Assembly (NCBI GenBank): GCA_002725175.2
Contig: PBQX02000084.1
Coordinates: 1-48,849 of the forward strand
Direction of reading: 5' to 3'
Length of the DNA stretch: 48,849 nt
Origin: CACKLF01 sp002725175
GTDB taxonomy: Bacteria > Pseudomonadota > Alphaproteobacteria > Rhodobacterales > Rhodobacteraceae
Every line of letters begins with the position of its first letter. Position 1 is the first letter of the stretch. The notes beneath the pieces are model-generated. The model had not been told where the DNA came from, did not search any database, and was given only the letters and a program-made list of their open reading frames with translations. Shown here piece after piece: positions 8,860 to 17,651 of this stretch. The position numbers and the translations under genes are program-made.

Positions 8860-9656
8860 TGAGGGAAGAGGACATTAAAAGAACAGCAGATGATCTTTTT
8901 AATGCTGAAAAGAACCTTATACAAATTGATTTAATTTCAAGAGACTTCCCAGAAATAACCTTGGAAGAAGCCTATGCAATTCAAGAAAAATTAATCGAAA
9001 ATAAATTGTCCTCTGGACTAATAAAAAAAGGTTGGAAAATAGGGCTTACTTCGAAAGCAATGCAAAGAGCCTTAAATATTGAAACTCCAGATAGTGGTGT
9101 CCTTTTTGATAACATGTTCTTTCAGAACGAATCTCAAATACCTAAAAATCGTTTTATTAAACCAAGGATAGAGGCAGAAATAGCATTTGTTATGAAATCC
9201 AAAATTTCAGGTAAGAAAATCACAAAATCAGAAATAATAGAGGCAACTGATTATGTATGCCCAGCATTAGAAATTTTAGATACCAGAATAAAAAGAAGCG
9301 ATCCCACCACTGGGCAAACTCGAAAAATATTTGATACAATTGCGGATAATGCGGCTAACGCCGGCATTATTCTTGGCAACCAAGCTCACAAAATCAAGGA
9401 TTGGGATTTGCGTCGGGTTGGATGTATCTTAAAGAAGAATAATGAAGTTGAAGAAACAGGCTTAGGAGCAGGTATACTAGATGATCCGGTAACTGGGATA
9501 TTATGGCTAATAAGGAGGTTAGCGGACTATAATAAATATTTAGATAAAGGTGATGTGGTCTTATCTGGAAGCTTTATCAGGCCTGTAGAAACTAACTTTG
9601 GAGATCAAATTAGTGCTGATTTTAATGATTTTGGAACTGTGTCTTGCACATTTTAA
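8859..9656 (+). CDS. hpaH: 2-oxohept-4-ene-1,7-dioate hydratase
   Basis: A 265-residue member of the 2-keto-4-pentenoate hydratase family. It hydrates 2-oxohept-4-ene-1,7-dioate to the substrate of the aldolase HpaI. Family hallmarks visible are GWKIGLTSKAMQRAL, PRIEAEIAFVM (acidic metal ligands) and CPALEILDTRI. The ATG overlaps the hpaG stop by one base, so translation is probably coupled. It is the last gene of the hpaEDGH run. No aldolase gene follows: the next gene is on the other strand, four bases past the stop. Confidence 0.85.
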   Translation: MREEDIKRTADDLFNAEKNLIQIDLISRDFPEITLEEAYAIQEKLIENKLSSGLIKKGWKIGLTSKAMQRALNIETPDSGVLFDNMFFQNESQIPKNRFIKPRIEAEIAFVMKSKISGKKITKSEIIEATDYVCPALEILDTRIKRSDPTTGQTRKIFDTIADNAANAGIILGNQAHKIKDWDLRRVGCILKKNNEVEETGLGAGILDDPVTGILWLIRRLADYNKYLDKGDVVLSGSFIRPVETNFGDQISADFNDFGTVSCTF

Positions 9657-9660
9657 AAAC

Positions 9661-11031
9661 TTAATTTGATGCTAACGTTAATCCTTCATTAAGGGCATCG
9701 CCTATTTTTTTCACATCTTCGGCCGTAACAATTAAAGGAGGAGAAAGTATCACATTAGGACCGGATACACGCACTAAAACCCCAGCATTGTAGGCACCTT
9801 CAAAGACTTTCCCTGCAGTTTCCTTGTCTATAGGCTTCTTTGTTTTTCTATCACTCACTAATTCCATAGCAGTCATTAATCCCTGCCCCCTGACATCACC
9901 TATTATTTCGAATTTAGCTTTAAGCTCTTCTAAAATTTTTAACAGCTGGTCACCGCGGGTTGCAGCATTTTCTTGAACCTTTAGTTTGGAAATTTCTGGC
10001 AAACACGCTAATGCAGCAGCAGCCCCTACAGGATGACCACTATAGGTATAACCATGACCAATAGAACCAAATGATGACTTGTCATTCTCAAAAATATCAG
10101 AAACTTTTGAAGAAATCATTACAGCACCAAATGGGAAATAACCATTGGTAATGGCCTTAGCAATACACATTAGGTCTGGCTTAACCCCCCAGAGCCTAGA
10201 TCCCGTTAAAGCTCCTGTTCGACCAAAAGCCGTAATTATTTCATCTGCAATAAGTAAAATTCCATGATCATCACATATCTTCCGCACCATTGGCATAAAT
10301 GATTTGTGTGGAGGGATAACACCTCCAGCACCTAAAACAGGTTCCATAATAAAAGCCGCAATAGTGTCAGGTCCTTGAAAATTAATTTCATCTTCCAATG
10401 CTTTAATACAAAAGGCAGAAAGTTTTTCGGGGTCCTCTTCATCAAAAGGATTTCGATAAGTATAAGGACTTGCTATCTGAAAACATCCCTGCATTAAGGG
10501 CTCATAATTTCTCCGAAAATTTGCATTTCCATTTACACTTGCTCCTCCAAAATGAGTACCATGATAGCCTTTCTTTAAACTTAAAAACTTTGTCCTATCC
10601 TTATCTCCTCTGATTTTATGGTATTGCCTTGCCAGCCTAAGAGACGTTTCTACACTATCTGAACCACCACTAGTAAAAAATGCCTTTGTTAAACCATCTT
10701 CCTTGAACCAATTACTCAACTCTTCAGACAACCTAATGGTTGGCCCTGTGCTTGTACCTCTGAAAATAGAATAATAAGGGAGCTTTCCCAATTGATCAGA
10801 AATTGCCTTCTTTATAGGATTGCAACTGTAACCCAAATTTACATTCCAAAGCCCTCCAACGCCGTCAATTAGCCTTCGGCCATCGACATCTATAACTTCC
10901 ACACCTTCTGCCTCTGTAATGATTTTAGGAGGGTTGGTTATCATTTCAGCAGGATGAGCCATTGGATGCCATACATGCTTTGCATTATGTTCCTTTAAAA
11001 AATTCTGTTCCAAAATTTGTGAGCCCTTCAT
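9661..11031 (-). CDS. Class III PLP-dependent aminotransferase (omega-amine type)
   Basis: A 456-residue class III aminotransferase. Visible features are the N-terminal HVWHPMAHP motif common in omega-amine:pyruvate and taurine-type enzymes, FFTSGGSDSVE (cofactor phosphate), KKGYHGTHFG, LIADEIITAFGRTG (the Asp pairing with the pyridine ring), and CIAKAITNGYFPFGA holding the PLP lysine. It removes the amino group from a primary amine or omega-amino acid, usually onto pyruvate. The substrate cannot be read from sequence. Its position beside the hpa genes would fit making an arylacetaldehyde from an aromatic amine, but this is inference. It converges with hpaH, four bases apart. Confidence 0.85.
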   Translation of the reverse strand: MKGSQILEQNFLKEHNAKHVWHPMAHPAEMITNPPKIITEAEGVEVIDVDGRRLIDGVGGLWNVNLGYSCNPIKKAISDQLGKLPYYSIFRGTSTGPTIRLSEELSNWFKEDGLTKAFFTSGGSDSVETSLRLARQYHKIRGDKDRTKFLSLKKGYHGTHFGGASVNGNANFRRNYEPLMQGCFQIASPYTYRNPFDEEDPEKLSAFCIKALEDEINFQGPDTIAAFIMEPVLGAGGVIPPHKSFMPMVRKICDDHGILLIADEIITAFGRTGALTGSRLWGVKPDLMCIAKAITNGYFPFGAVMISSKVSDIFENDKSSFGSIGHGYTYSGHPVGAAAALACLPEISKLKVQENAATRGDQLLKILEELKAKFEIIGDVRGQGLMTAMELVSDRKTKKPIDKETAGKVFEGAYNAGVLVRVSGPNVILSPPLIVTAEDVKKIGDALNEGLTLASN

Positions 11032-11121
11032 TTATAAATACTGATATACTTGCTTTAAATTTGATACGATCTTATTTTAGATTATATTACATTGAACAAC
11101 GTAAGCAAATCTAAAACTATA

Positions 11122-12363
11122 ATGGCAAAAATTGAAAATCCTCTAATCGCTGTAGTAGGCACATTTGATACCAAAACAGACGAGTTGCAATACTTAGCAG
11201 AAAAAATCCAAACCGCTGGAGGAATTCCCATTACAATAGATGTAAGCGTATTAGGGGAAACCTCATTCAAGCCGAAGTTTTCAAAGCATGATGTGGCTTT
11301 ATCAGCAGGATCTACAATAGATAAAATAACTGATACAGATGATGAAAATATTGCAATGCAAATTATGGCAAAAGGCGCTGCTCAACTGATTAAAAAACTC
11401 TACACCAAAAATGAGATAAATGGGTTCATTGCTCTAGGTGGCACCATGGGAACCGACTTAGCTCTAGAATGTGCCTCATCCCTGCCCTTAGGTTTTCCTA
11501 AATATATTGTATCAACAGTAGCTTTTTCGCCTTTAATTCCACCAGATAGAATGCCCGCGGATATCCAAATGATCCTTTGGGCTGGAGGATTATATGGACT
11601 GAATGACATATGTAAAAGTTCTCTAAGTCAAGCTGCAGGGTCAATTGTTGGGTCAGCATCAATAGTTGAAAAGCCGGACTTTAAAAAACCTTTAGTGGGC
11701 ATGACATCACTCGGAAAATCAACTCTATCCTATATGGTGCATCTAAAACCTGAATTGGAAAAAAGAGGTTTCGATACTGCTGTATTTCATTCAACAGGTA
11801 TGGGCGGTAGAGCCTTTGAAAATTTAGCTAATGAGAATAAATTCTCACTTGTAATAGATTTTTGTCTTCAGGAATTTACAAATTATGTTCACGGATCAAT
11901 CGTAAATAGTGGAAAGGATCGGTTAGTTAATGCAGGAAAAAATGGTATACCACAAATTGTGGCACCGGGGGCGTCAGATCTAGTGGATATCCAGTCCTGG
12001 GGAGAAAAACCAGCACGCTTTAAAGGTAGAGAATACCATGCCCATAATAGACTAATTGGATCGTTCTCACTATCGAAAAGAGATAGAGAGAAAACTGCAA
12101 AAGATATAGCAAAAACTTTAGCTAAAGCNAAAGGTCGGACCCATGTTCTTATCCCTAAACAAGGAATTCAAGAATGGGATAGGAAAGGTGAAGCTCTTCA
12201 TGATCCAGAAGGTCTCAGTCATTTCTGCAAAACTCTGAAAAGGGAAATTTCAGAGCCAGTAACTTTTGATGAATTAGATTGCCATATAAATGACAAAGCA
12301 TTTTCAACTAANNCCCTTGAAATTGTTGACGAATGGATAAAAACGGGCGTTATTAAGTTTTAA
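11122..12363 (+). CDS. UPF0261 / Tm-1-like ATP-binding protein
   Basis: About 413 residues matching the UPF0261 (Tm-1-like) family: an opening VVGTFDTKTDELQYL, then GGTMGTDLALE, MTSLGKSTL (nucleotide-binding-like) and EYHAHNRLIG. The biochemical role in bacteria is not established. Family members often sit beside a TIM-barrel PEP-hydrolase-like gene; none is adjacent here. I prefer the ATG at 11122, just before the conserved start; a TTG at 11092 is also open, and neither has a clear ribosome site. It leads into tctB after 13 bases, so it probably belongs to the transporter operon. Confidence 0.8.
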   Translation: MAKIENPLIAVVGTFDTKTDELQYLAEKIQTAGGIPITIDVSVLGETSFKPKFSKHDVALSAGSTIDKITDTDDENIAMQIMAKGAAQLIKKLYTKNEINGFIALGGTMGTDLALECASSLPLGFPKYIVSTVAFSPLIPPDRMPADIQMILWAGGLYGLNDICKSSLSQAAGSIVGSASIVEKPDFKKPLVGMTSLGKSTLSYMVHLKPELEKRGFDTAVFHSTGMGGRAFENLANENKFSLVIDFCLQEFTNYVHGSIVNSGKDRLVNAGKNGIPQIVAPGASDLVDIQSWGEKPARFKGREYHAHNRLIGSFSLSKRDREKTAKDIAKTLAKXKGRTHVLIPKQGIQEWDRKGEALHDPEGLSHFCKTLKREISEPVTFDELDCHINDKAFSTXXLEIVDEWIKTGVIKF

Positions 12364-12376
12364 AGGCCCCAATCTA

Positions 12377-13084
12377 ATGGTAAAGGAAAATGCTGAAAAT
12401 ATGACTTCAAGTGAAAAACAAAAAACCTTTATATCATATGCTTCAGGACCTAAATTTAAGTCTGATACAATTGCGCTNTCTTTTAAGAGCTACATACCTT
12501 TGGAACGGAAATTCAAAATTGAAGATCTTTTTGAATTTAAGAGAAAAGATGGTGACCTATTTTTGTCCTTTATATGTTTGCTTTTTGCAGGATTTATCAT
12601 TTTCAATTTCTCCTCAGAAACTGGTTGGGAAGATCGTGCATTAGATCATAAAAGATTTGGAAAAATACTAAAACAACCATGGGTGGGTCCTTTGGCATGC
12701 GTAACAATTTTACTGCCAGCTGCTCTGTTAAATATCCTACCATCATATCGAAGGTGGATTTACAAAAAAAGAAATCTAATCCCAAGTCGATTTTTTCATG
12801 AATTTTCNATTTGGATAAAAGCTCTTGAATTTATAGGTTATTTCTTAATTTACACTCTCTCAATTAGATATCTTGGATATTTTTTATCTACAGTAATATT
12901 TGGAGTTTTTCTTACAAATAGACTGGGTTATACGGCGTTAAAATGGCAAATTCGAAGCATTCTTACCACAATCGCAATCGTTCTAATCTTTCGAACTTTT
13001 CTAAAAATNAAAACTCCTGTTAATATTTGGCTCTATGAATTTTTTCCCCAAAATACAGAGACATTCATGAAGATTTACTTTTGA
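12377..13084 (+). CDS. tctB: Tripartite tricarboxylate transporter, small membrane subunit TctB
   Basis: A 235-residue protein with about four hydrophobic segments after a hydrophilic N-terminus of some 65 residues. Its place directly before tctA, with a one-base overlap (TGATG), and its topology identify it as the small membrane subunit of a TTT-family uptake system. TctB sequences are poorly conserved, so context carries most of the weight. The N-terminal extension is longer than I expect (members are usually near 150 residues). A second in-frame ATG at 12401 could be the true start but would not remove the extension. Confidence 0.75.
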   Translation: MVKENAENMTSSEKQKTFISYASGPKFKSDTIAXSFKSYIPLERKFKIEDLFEFKRKDGDLFLSFICLLFAGFIIFNFSSETGWEDRALDHKRFGKILKQPWVGPLACVTILLPAALLNILPSYRRWIYKKRNLIPSRFFHEFXIWIKALEFIGYFLIYTLSIRYLGYFLSTVIFGVFLTNRLGYTALKWQIRSILTTIAIVLIFRTFLKXKTPVNIWLYEFFPQNTETFMKIYF

Positions 13085-14571
13085 TGGAAAACTTTTGGTT
13101 AGGTTTAAATAACTTACTAGATCTACAAGTCTTAATAGCTCTTTTTGTCGGAGCAATAGGAGGTATGGTAATTGGAGCAATACCAGGCATTGGCCCAGCT
13201 ATTGCNATATCAATACTTTTACCAGCAACAATCTTTCTTCCAGACCTTGTTAGCCTCATTTTATTATTGGGTGTCTATGGTTCAAGCATGTATGGTGGAG
13301 CCATCCCTGCCATACTTATTAATACGCCAGGAACTCCTGTAAATGCTTTATCAACNTATGATGGTTACGCCCTAACGAAACAAGGAAATCCTGCAAAGGC
13401 ACTTTCTATTGCNTACTCTTCTTCATTTTTTGGGGGCTGTTTTTCGGTTCTTATTGCTCTCTCTTCCCTTATTGCTTTTGGACCTTACCTACAAAACGTT
13501 GGCGCACTTTTTGGGCAACGGGATATTTTTATGGCTGCCCTTTTAGGATCAGTTCTGNTAATTATTGCCCATCGGCAAAACATGGTTATTGCAGCCCTTT
13601 TATTCTCATTTGGCTTTTTGATTGCAATGGTAGGAAGGCAGTCGACGCGAGGCATTCAAAGGTTTACCTTTGATATTGAATATCTGGCCGCGGGATTCAA
13701 TCTTATTGTGGTGATNGTGGGCATCTTCGCAATCAGCCAAGCTCTAAACCTTTTAACTGGAAAAGATACTGACCCGCCAGTTGCTCCATTGAAGGGAACA
13801 TTTTTTCAGGGTTTCTTTGAATTATCAAAATATAAAAAAGTTCCCCTATTTTCTGCATGCTATGGAACTCTAATGGGAATAATCCCCGGAGTAGGAGAGT
13901 TCGTAGCACAGTTTTTTAGTTATTCCACCGCACGTGCTTTTTCTAAGACACCTGAAAGATTTGGCCACGGAGCACCTGAAGGTTTAATAGCTTCCGAAAC
14001 CTCTAATAACTCTGTCCCAGCTGCCGCTATGATACCACTACTTGCACTCGGCGTCCCAGGAGAAGCCCTAACAGCTATGATGATGGTTGTCTTTTTCGAT
14101 GCCGGCATTAAGCCGGGTCCAGATATTTTTGAGAATAATTCGGATTTTCTCTTTAGTCTCTTTACAGCTCTTCTTTTGGTAAACATTTTGGTCTTTGTAA
14201 CACTTCTGTTTTCAACAAAACTATTTACAAAAATCATTTTGATCCCGAACCGATTTCTAGGAGCTTTCATTCTCATTCTTTCCTTTATTGGAATATTTTC
14301 TATTCGAAATAGTTTTGTTGACTGCGCTTTTGCTGCTGGATTTGGCTACCTAGGATTTATCTTTCGGCGATTAGATTGGCCTTTAGTTCCGATAGTTCTT
14401 GGTATGGTTTTAGGTTCAATAATGATCGAGAGACTAACAGCAGGTGCGAGCCAAATAAAGACAATCTATGATTTGGTAAACCGGCCAGTATCAGGTTCGT
14501 TATTCGCAGTAATTGCTATAATTATTCTTGTAACAATATTTTTAAGCTTAAGAAAATCCATATTGAGATGA
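13084..14571 (+). CDS. tctA: Tripartite tricarboxylate transporter, large permease TctA
   Basis: A 495-residue permease with many hydrophobic segments. The TctA signatures are clear: GAIPGIGPAI near the start, YGGAIPAILINTPGTP, a second GIIPGVGEFVAQFFSY repeat, and NNSVPAAAMIPLLALGVPG. It forms the inner-membrane channel for carboxylate uptake, driven by ion gradients and fed by the periplasmic TctC. I start it at the ATG at 13084, overlapping the tctB stop by one base. Order here is B-A-C. The proximity of hpa genes suggests an aromatic or other carboxylate substrate, which is inference. Confidence 0.92.
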   Translation: MENFWLGLNNLLDLQVLIALFVGAIGGMVIGAIPGIGPAIXISILLPATIFLPDLVSLILLLGVYGSSMYGGAIPAILINTPGTPVNALSXYDGYALTKQGNPAKALSIXYSSSFFGGCFSVLIALSSLIAFGPYLQNVGALFGQRDIFMAALLGSVLXIIAHRQNMVIAALLFSFGFLIAMVGRQSTRGIQRFTFDIEYLAAGFNLIVVXVGIFAISQALNLLTGKDTDPPVAPLKGTFFQGFFELSKYKKVPLFSACYGTLMGIIPGVGEFVAQFFSYSTARAFSKTPERFGHGAPEGLIASETSNNSVPAAAMIPLLALGVPGEALTAMMMVVFFDAGIKPGPDIFENNSDFLFSLFTALLLVNILVFVTLLFSTKLFTKIILIPNRFLGAFILILSFIGIFSIRNSFVDCAFAAGFGYLGFIFRRLDWPLVPIVLGMVLGSIMIERLTAGASQIKTIYDLVNRPVSGSLFAVIAIIILVTIFLSLRKSILR

Positions 14572-14650
14572 ATCTTGATAGTTACAAAAACTACTGCTAA
14601 CCTTTTCTCCTGAATAAAGTTTAGATAACTCGATTCCATTGGAGGAAGAT

Positions 14651-15586
14651 ATGAAAAAAGCCTTAACAGTTTTATTAGCAGTATTTGGTCTTATGTCAGT
14701 TTCGGTTCCAGCCTCGGCTGATTACCCTGACGGGCCAGTTCAATTTATAGTACCCTGGCCACCAGGTGATTTTGAAGATATTTTAACACGCTGGATAGCA
14801 GAAGATATGGAAAAAGCTACAGGCATGGCCGCTTCTGTTGTAAATAGACCCGGCGGTGGTGATGGTCCTTTCCCAGGTGCCCTAGAAGTCCTTGCAGCGC
14901 CTGCAGACGGTTCAGTAATCGGATCATTTGTAATAGGTGTACCTATTGTTGGTCCAAGAATAGACATTGGAATAGAAGCAGATAGCTTTGAACCTATTGG
15001 TATTTTCTTAACCTATCCGTTTGTTTTAGCAGCCGGAGAGAATGCTCCTTACTCAAATATGGCTGAATTAGCCGCGCACGCTAAGANTAATGATGTTGTT
15101 TTAGGTCATTTTGGTGCAGGACTTGTTCCAACTAAAGCTAGCTTTGCTGCAGCTAAATCTATGGGATTTGAGTGGGCTGATGAAAGCGCTTTCGACATGC
15201 TAGACTGCAATTCTCTTTCAGCCGGTGATGCGGATGTAATAAATACTACACTCGCCCTTATTGAACCTTGCTTAGGGAAAATAAAAGTGCTGGCCAACAT
15301 TGGAGAAGAGCCAATAGCAAAATTGAGTGGTGTCAAGACACTTGCAGACCAGGCTGGAATAAACAATGTCGAATTGTGGAATGGTTTGTTTGTAAAGAAA
15401 GGAACTCCTCAAGCAACAAAAGACAAAATTGCCGAAATAGCTAAAGCTTCCATGACAAGTGATCGCGCCAAAGAGTTGATGGCAGAATCTGGTGCTAGGA
15501 TCTATTGGCAAGACGCAGATGCATCTGCAGCAAGGATAGCAGCAGACAATGCAAAATTTGACGAACTTAATGCAATGCTAAATTAA
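14651..15586 (+). CDS. tctC: Periplasmic substrate-binding protein TctC (Bug family)
   Basis: A 311-residue solute-binding protein with a clear signal peptide (MKKALTVLLAVFGL...ASA, cleavage before DYPDG), so it acts in the periplasm. The mature start DYPDGPVQFIVPWPPG matches the Bug family, whose members bind carboxylates and hand them to TctA/TctB. The ATG at 14651 is preceded by a strong GGAGGAAGAT site; an in-frame TTG at 14639 lies within that site and is rejected. It is followed by a strong terminator, which closes the transporter unit. Confidence 0.92.
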   Translation: MKKALTVLLAVFGLMSVSVPASADYPDGPVQFIVPWPPGDFEDILTRWIAEDMEKATGMAASVVNRPGGGDGPFPGALEVLAAPADGSVIGSFVIGVPIVGPRIDIGIEADSFEPIGIFLTYPFVLAAGENAPYSNMAELAAHAKXNDVVLGHFGAGLVPTKASFAAAKSMGFEWADESAFDMLDCNSLSAGDADVINTTLALIEPCLGKIKVLANIGEEPIAKLSGVKTLADQAGINNVELWNGLFVKKGTPQATKDKIAEIAKASMTSDRAKELMAESGARIYWQDADASAARIAADNAKFDELNAMLN

Positions 15587-15600
15587 TTTAGTTCATTTAA

Positions 15601-15638
15601 AAAGGAGGGGTCTATTTGCCCCTCCTTTCTATTTTTTG
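15601..15638 (+). terminator. Rho-independent terminator after tctC
   Basis: AAAGGAGGGG (15601-15610) and CCCCTCCTTT (15619-15628) form a perfect 10-bp stem with an 8-base loop, followed by CTATTTTTT. It lies 15 bases past the tctC stop and 3 bases before the next start. It is the clearest terminator I found in the window. Confidence 0.93.
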
Positions 15639-15640
15639 AT

Positions 15641-16360
15641 ATGCAAAAAATTAAAATTGGAATTTTACAAGTAAACCACGATAAAAGTGAAACAATCGGG
15701 GATACTTTCCCAGACGATGCNCANAGATTTCGGAATTTATTTGACACCCAATCTCAANGATTTGAATACACAGTTTACATGACAATCGGCGGCATTTTAC
15801 CTAAAAATATTGATGAGCAAGACTGCTACCTGATCACTGGAAGCCCTTTATCTGTAAGAGATGATTTAGCGTTTAAGCCAAGTCTTTATAAATTTATTGA
15901 GGAGTGTGACAAAAAAAGGAAACCTCTTTTAGGTGTGTGTTTTGGCCATCAGGCGATAGCTGATGCCTTGGGTGGTAAAGTGGAAAAATCAAATATTAAG
16001 TGGAATATTGGAATAGAAAATATTGCATTTCCTGAGCGAAGACTATGGATGACTGATCACTCCTCACTGGATTTATTCGTATTTCATGAAGATCAAGTTA
16101 CCAATCTACCTGAATCATGTGTAGTAATTGGGAGTTCAGAACGTTGNCCTATTTCCAGTTTTCAAAAAGGGTCCCACATTCTTACTACCCAATCTCACCC
16201 TGAATTCTCTTATGAATTNATGGATGCTCTTCTGATCGATTGCAAAGGCAAGATAGGAGATCAATACTTAAANTATGCAAAGAAGACTTTATCTAAGTCC
16301 CAAAATGGGCAAATTTTTTCCACCTGGGCAACCGAATTTTTCTTAGAAAACATTAACTGA
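15641..16360 (+). CDS. Class I glutamine amidotransferase, possible gamma-glutamyl hydrolase
   Basis: A 239-residue class I glutamine amidotransferase-fold protein with an intact triad: C100 in GVCFGHQ, H186 and E188 in SHPEF. It has no fused synthetase domain. Such stand-alone proteins hydrolyse gamma-glutamyl bonds (PuuD-like) or supply ammonia. It starts a compact run with a P450 and a glutamine-synthetase-like ligase. In the aniline system AtdA1/AtdA2 a ligase and an amidotransferase-like hydrolase are also paired with an oxygenase. A role in cleaving a gamma-glutamyl amide is therefore plausible, but unproven. The ATG follows the upstream terminator immediately, so its promoter must overlap that element or transcription must read through. 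Confidence 0.8.
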   Translation: MQKIKIGILQVNHDKSETIGDTFPDDXXRFRNLFDTQSQXFEYTVYMTIGGILPKNIDEQDCYLITGSPLSVRDDLAFKPSLYKFIEECDKKRKPLLGVCFGHQAIADALGGKVEKSNIKWNIGIENIAFPERRLWMTDHSSLDLFVFHEDQVTNLPESCVVIGSSERXPISSFQKGSHILTTQSHPEFSYEXMDALLIDCKGKIGDQYLXYAKKTLSKSQNGQIFSTWATEFFLENIN

Positions 16361-16379
16361 TAAATGTAAGGTACTTTTT

Positions 16380-17624
16380 ATGATAGATGATAGTTACCTT
16401 GATATTTCGGACCACGACAGCTTTAAAAGTGGTGTTCCTCATAAAACATTTGAAAGGCTTAGAAATGAGGAACCGATATTCTGGACAAAAGAAAAAAATG
16501 GAAGAGGGTTTTGGTCTATTTTACGCCACAGTGACATACTTAAGGTAAATCAAAACTACAAAGTATTTAGCTCAGAAAGAGGTATTAGAATTGAAGATCA
16601 AACTGAAGAGGAATACATAGCAAGGAGAACTTTTCAGGAAACAGACCCACCAGCCCATAGAAATATTCGATCTCTCCTAAATCCAGCATTTTCCAAACAG
16701 AAAATGGACGAGTACGAAAACTTAGTAAGAAAGTTGGCTTCTGACATTATTAATCAAGCCATACAAAATACTAAATTTGAAGCCGTAGATAAGATTGCAA
16801 AGAAATTGCCGATGATGATGCTGGGGAGAATTCTAGGCGTTCCAGAAGATGATCTAGATTGGCTGGTTCAAAAAGGTGATGCTTTGATAGGAAATTCGGA
16901 TCCAGATTTTTCAGAATTAGTAATTGATAAAGAGGATAGCGAAAAATATAGGCTTATGCCTTTTAGATCACCCGCCGGAGCTGATTTGTTTGATTATGCC
17001 GAAAAAATCATAAACGGGAGTGTTGATATTACTAAGGANGGNATTCTTTTCCAGATGCTTAATCACATAAAGACCTCTGAAGGTCANCCTGTTATGAGCG
17101 ATCTAGAATTTAAGAATTTTTTCTGTCTGCTAGTTGCTGCAGGGAATGACACAACAAGGTATTCTATAGCCATGGCAGTCTATCAATTGTCCCAAAACAA
17201 AAAATTATTTGATTACCTTAAAAGTTCAGAAAACTACTCGCGTGCTGCAGATGAATTTATCAGAGTAGCATCGCCGACTATGTACTTTCGCCGAACAGCA
17301 ACATGTGATTTTGAACTNCATGAAAAAAGAATCCGTGAAGGTGATAAAGTCGTCCTATGGTTTGTATCAGGAAACTACGACAAAACTGTCTTTAATAACC
17401 CCTTTAACGTAGATATNGATAGATATCCAAACCCTCACCTTTCTTTTGGAAAAGGTGGTGTTCACTTTTGCCTAGGTACTTGGCTAGCAAGGATGGAATT
17501 GAAAATTATCCTAGAAGAGCTCTGCAANAAAATTAAATCTTTGAAAAAATTATCCGAACCTACTTGGACCCGCTCTAATTTTATTTGCGGGGTTAAAAGT
17601 TTAGATGTAGAAATACAAAAGTAA
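16380..17624 (+). CDS. Cytochrome P450
   Basis: A 414-residue soluble bacterial P450 with all core motifs: AAGNDTTR in helix I (D257-T258-T259 for oxygen activation), the ExxR pair E292/R295, and the haem loop FGKGGVHFCLG with C364 as the axial thiolate. No membrane anchor is seen. It inserts one oxygen atom into a substrate, with electrons from a ferredoxin and reductase. Neither partner gene is in the window. It lies 19 bases after the amidotransferase and 27 before the ligase gene, so the three are probably one operon. The substrate is unknown. Confidence 0.95.
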   Translation: MIDDSYLDISDHDSFKSGVPHKTFERLRNEEPIFWTKEKNGRGFWSILRHSDILKVNQNYKVFSSERGIRIEDQTEEEYIARRTFQETDPPAHRNIRSLLNPAFSKQKMDEYENLVRKLASDIINQAIQNTKFEAVDKIAKKLPMMMLGRILGVPEDDLDWLVQKGDALIGNSDPDFSELVIDKEDSEKYRLMPFRSPAGADLFDYAEKIINGSVDITKXXILFQMLNHIKTSEGXPVMSDLEFKNFFCLLVAAGNDTTRYSIAMAVYQLSQNKKLFDYLKSSENYSRAADEFIRVASPTMYFRRTATCDFEXHEKRIREGDKVVLWFVSGNYDKTVFNNPFNVDXDRYPNPHLSFGKGGVHFCLGTWLARMELKIILEELCXKIKSLKKLSEPTWTRSNFICGVKSLDVEIQK

Positions 17625-17651
17625 ACTAAGTTATTAAAAAGGCCAAAACCA

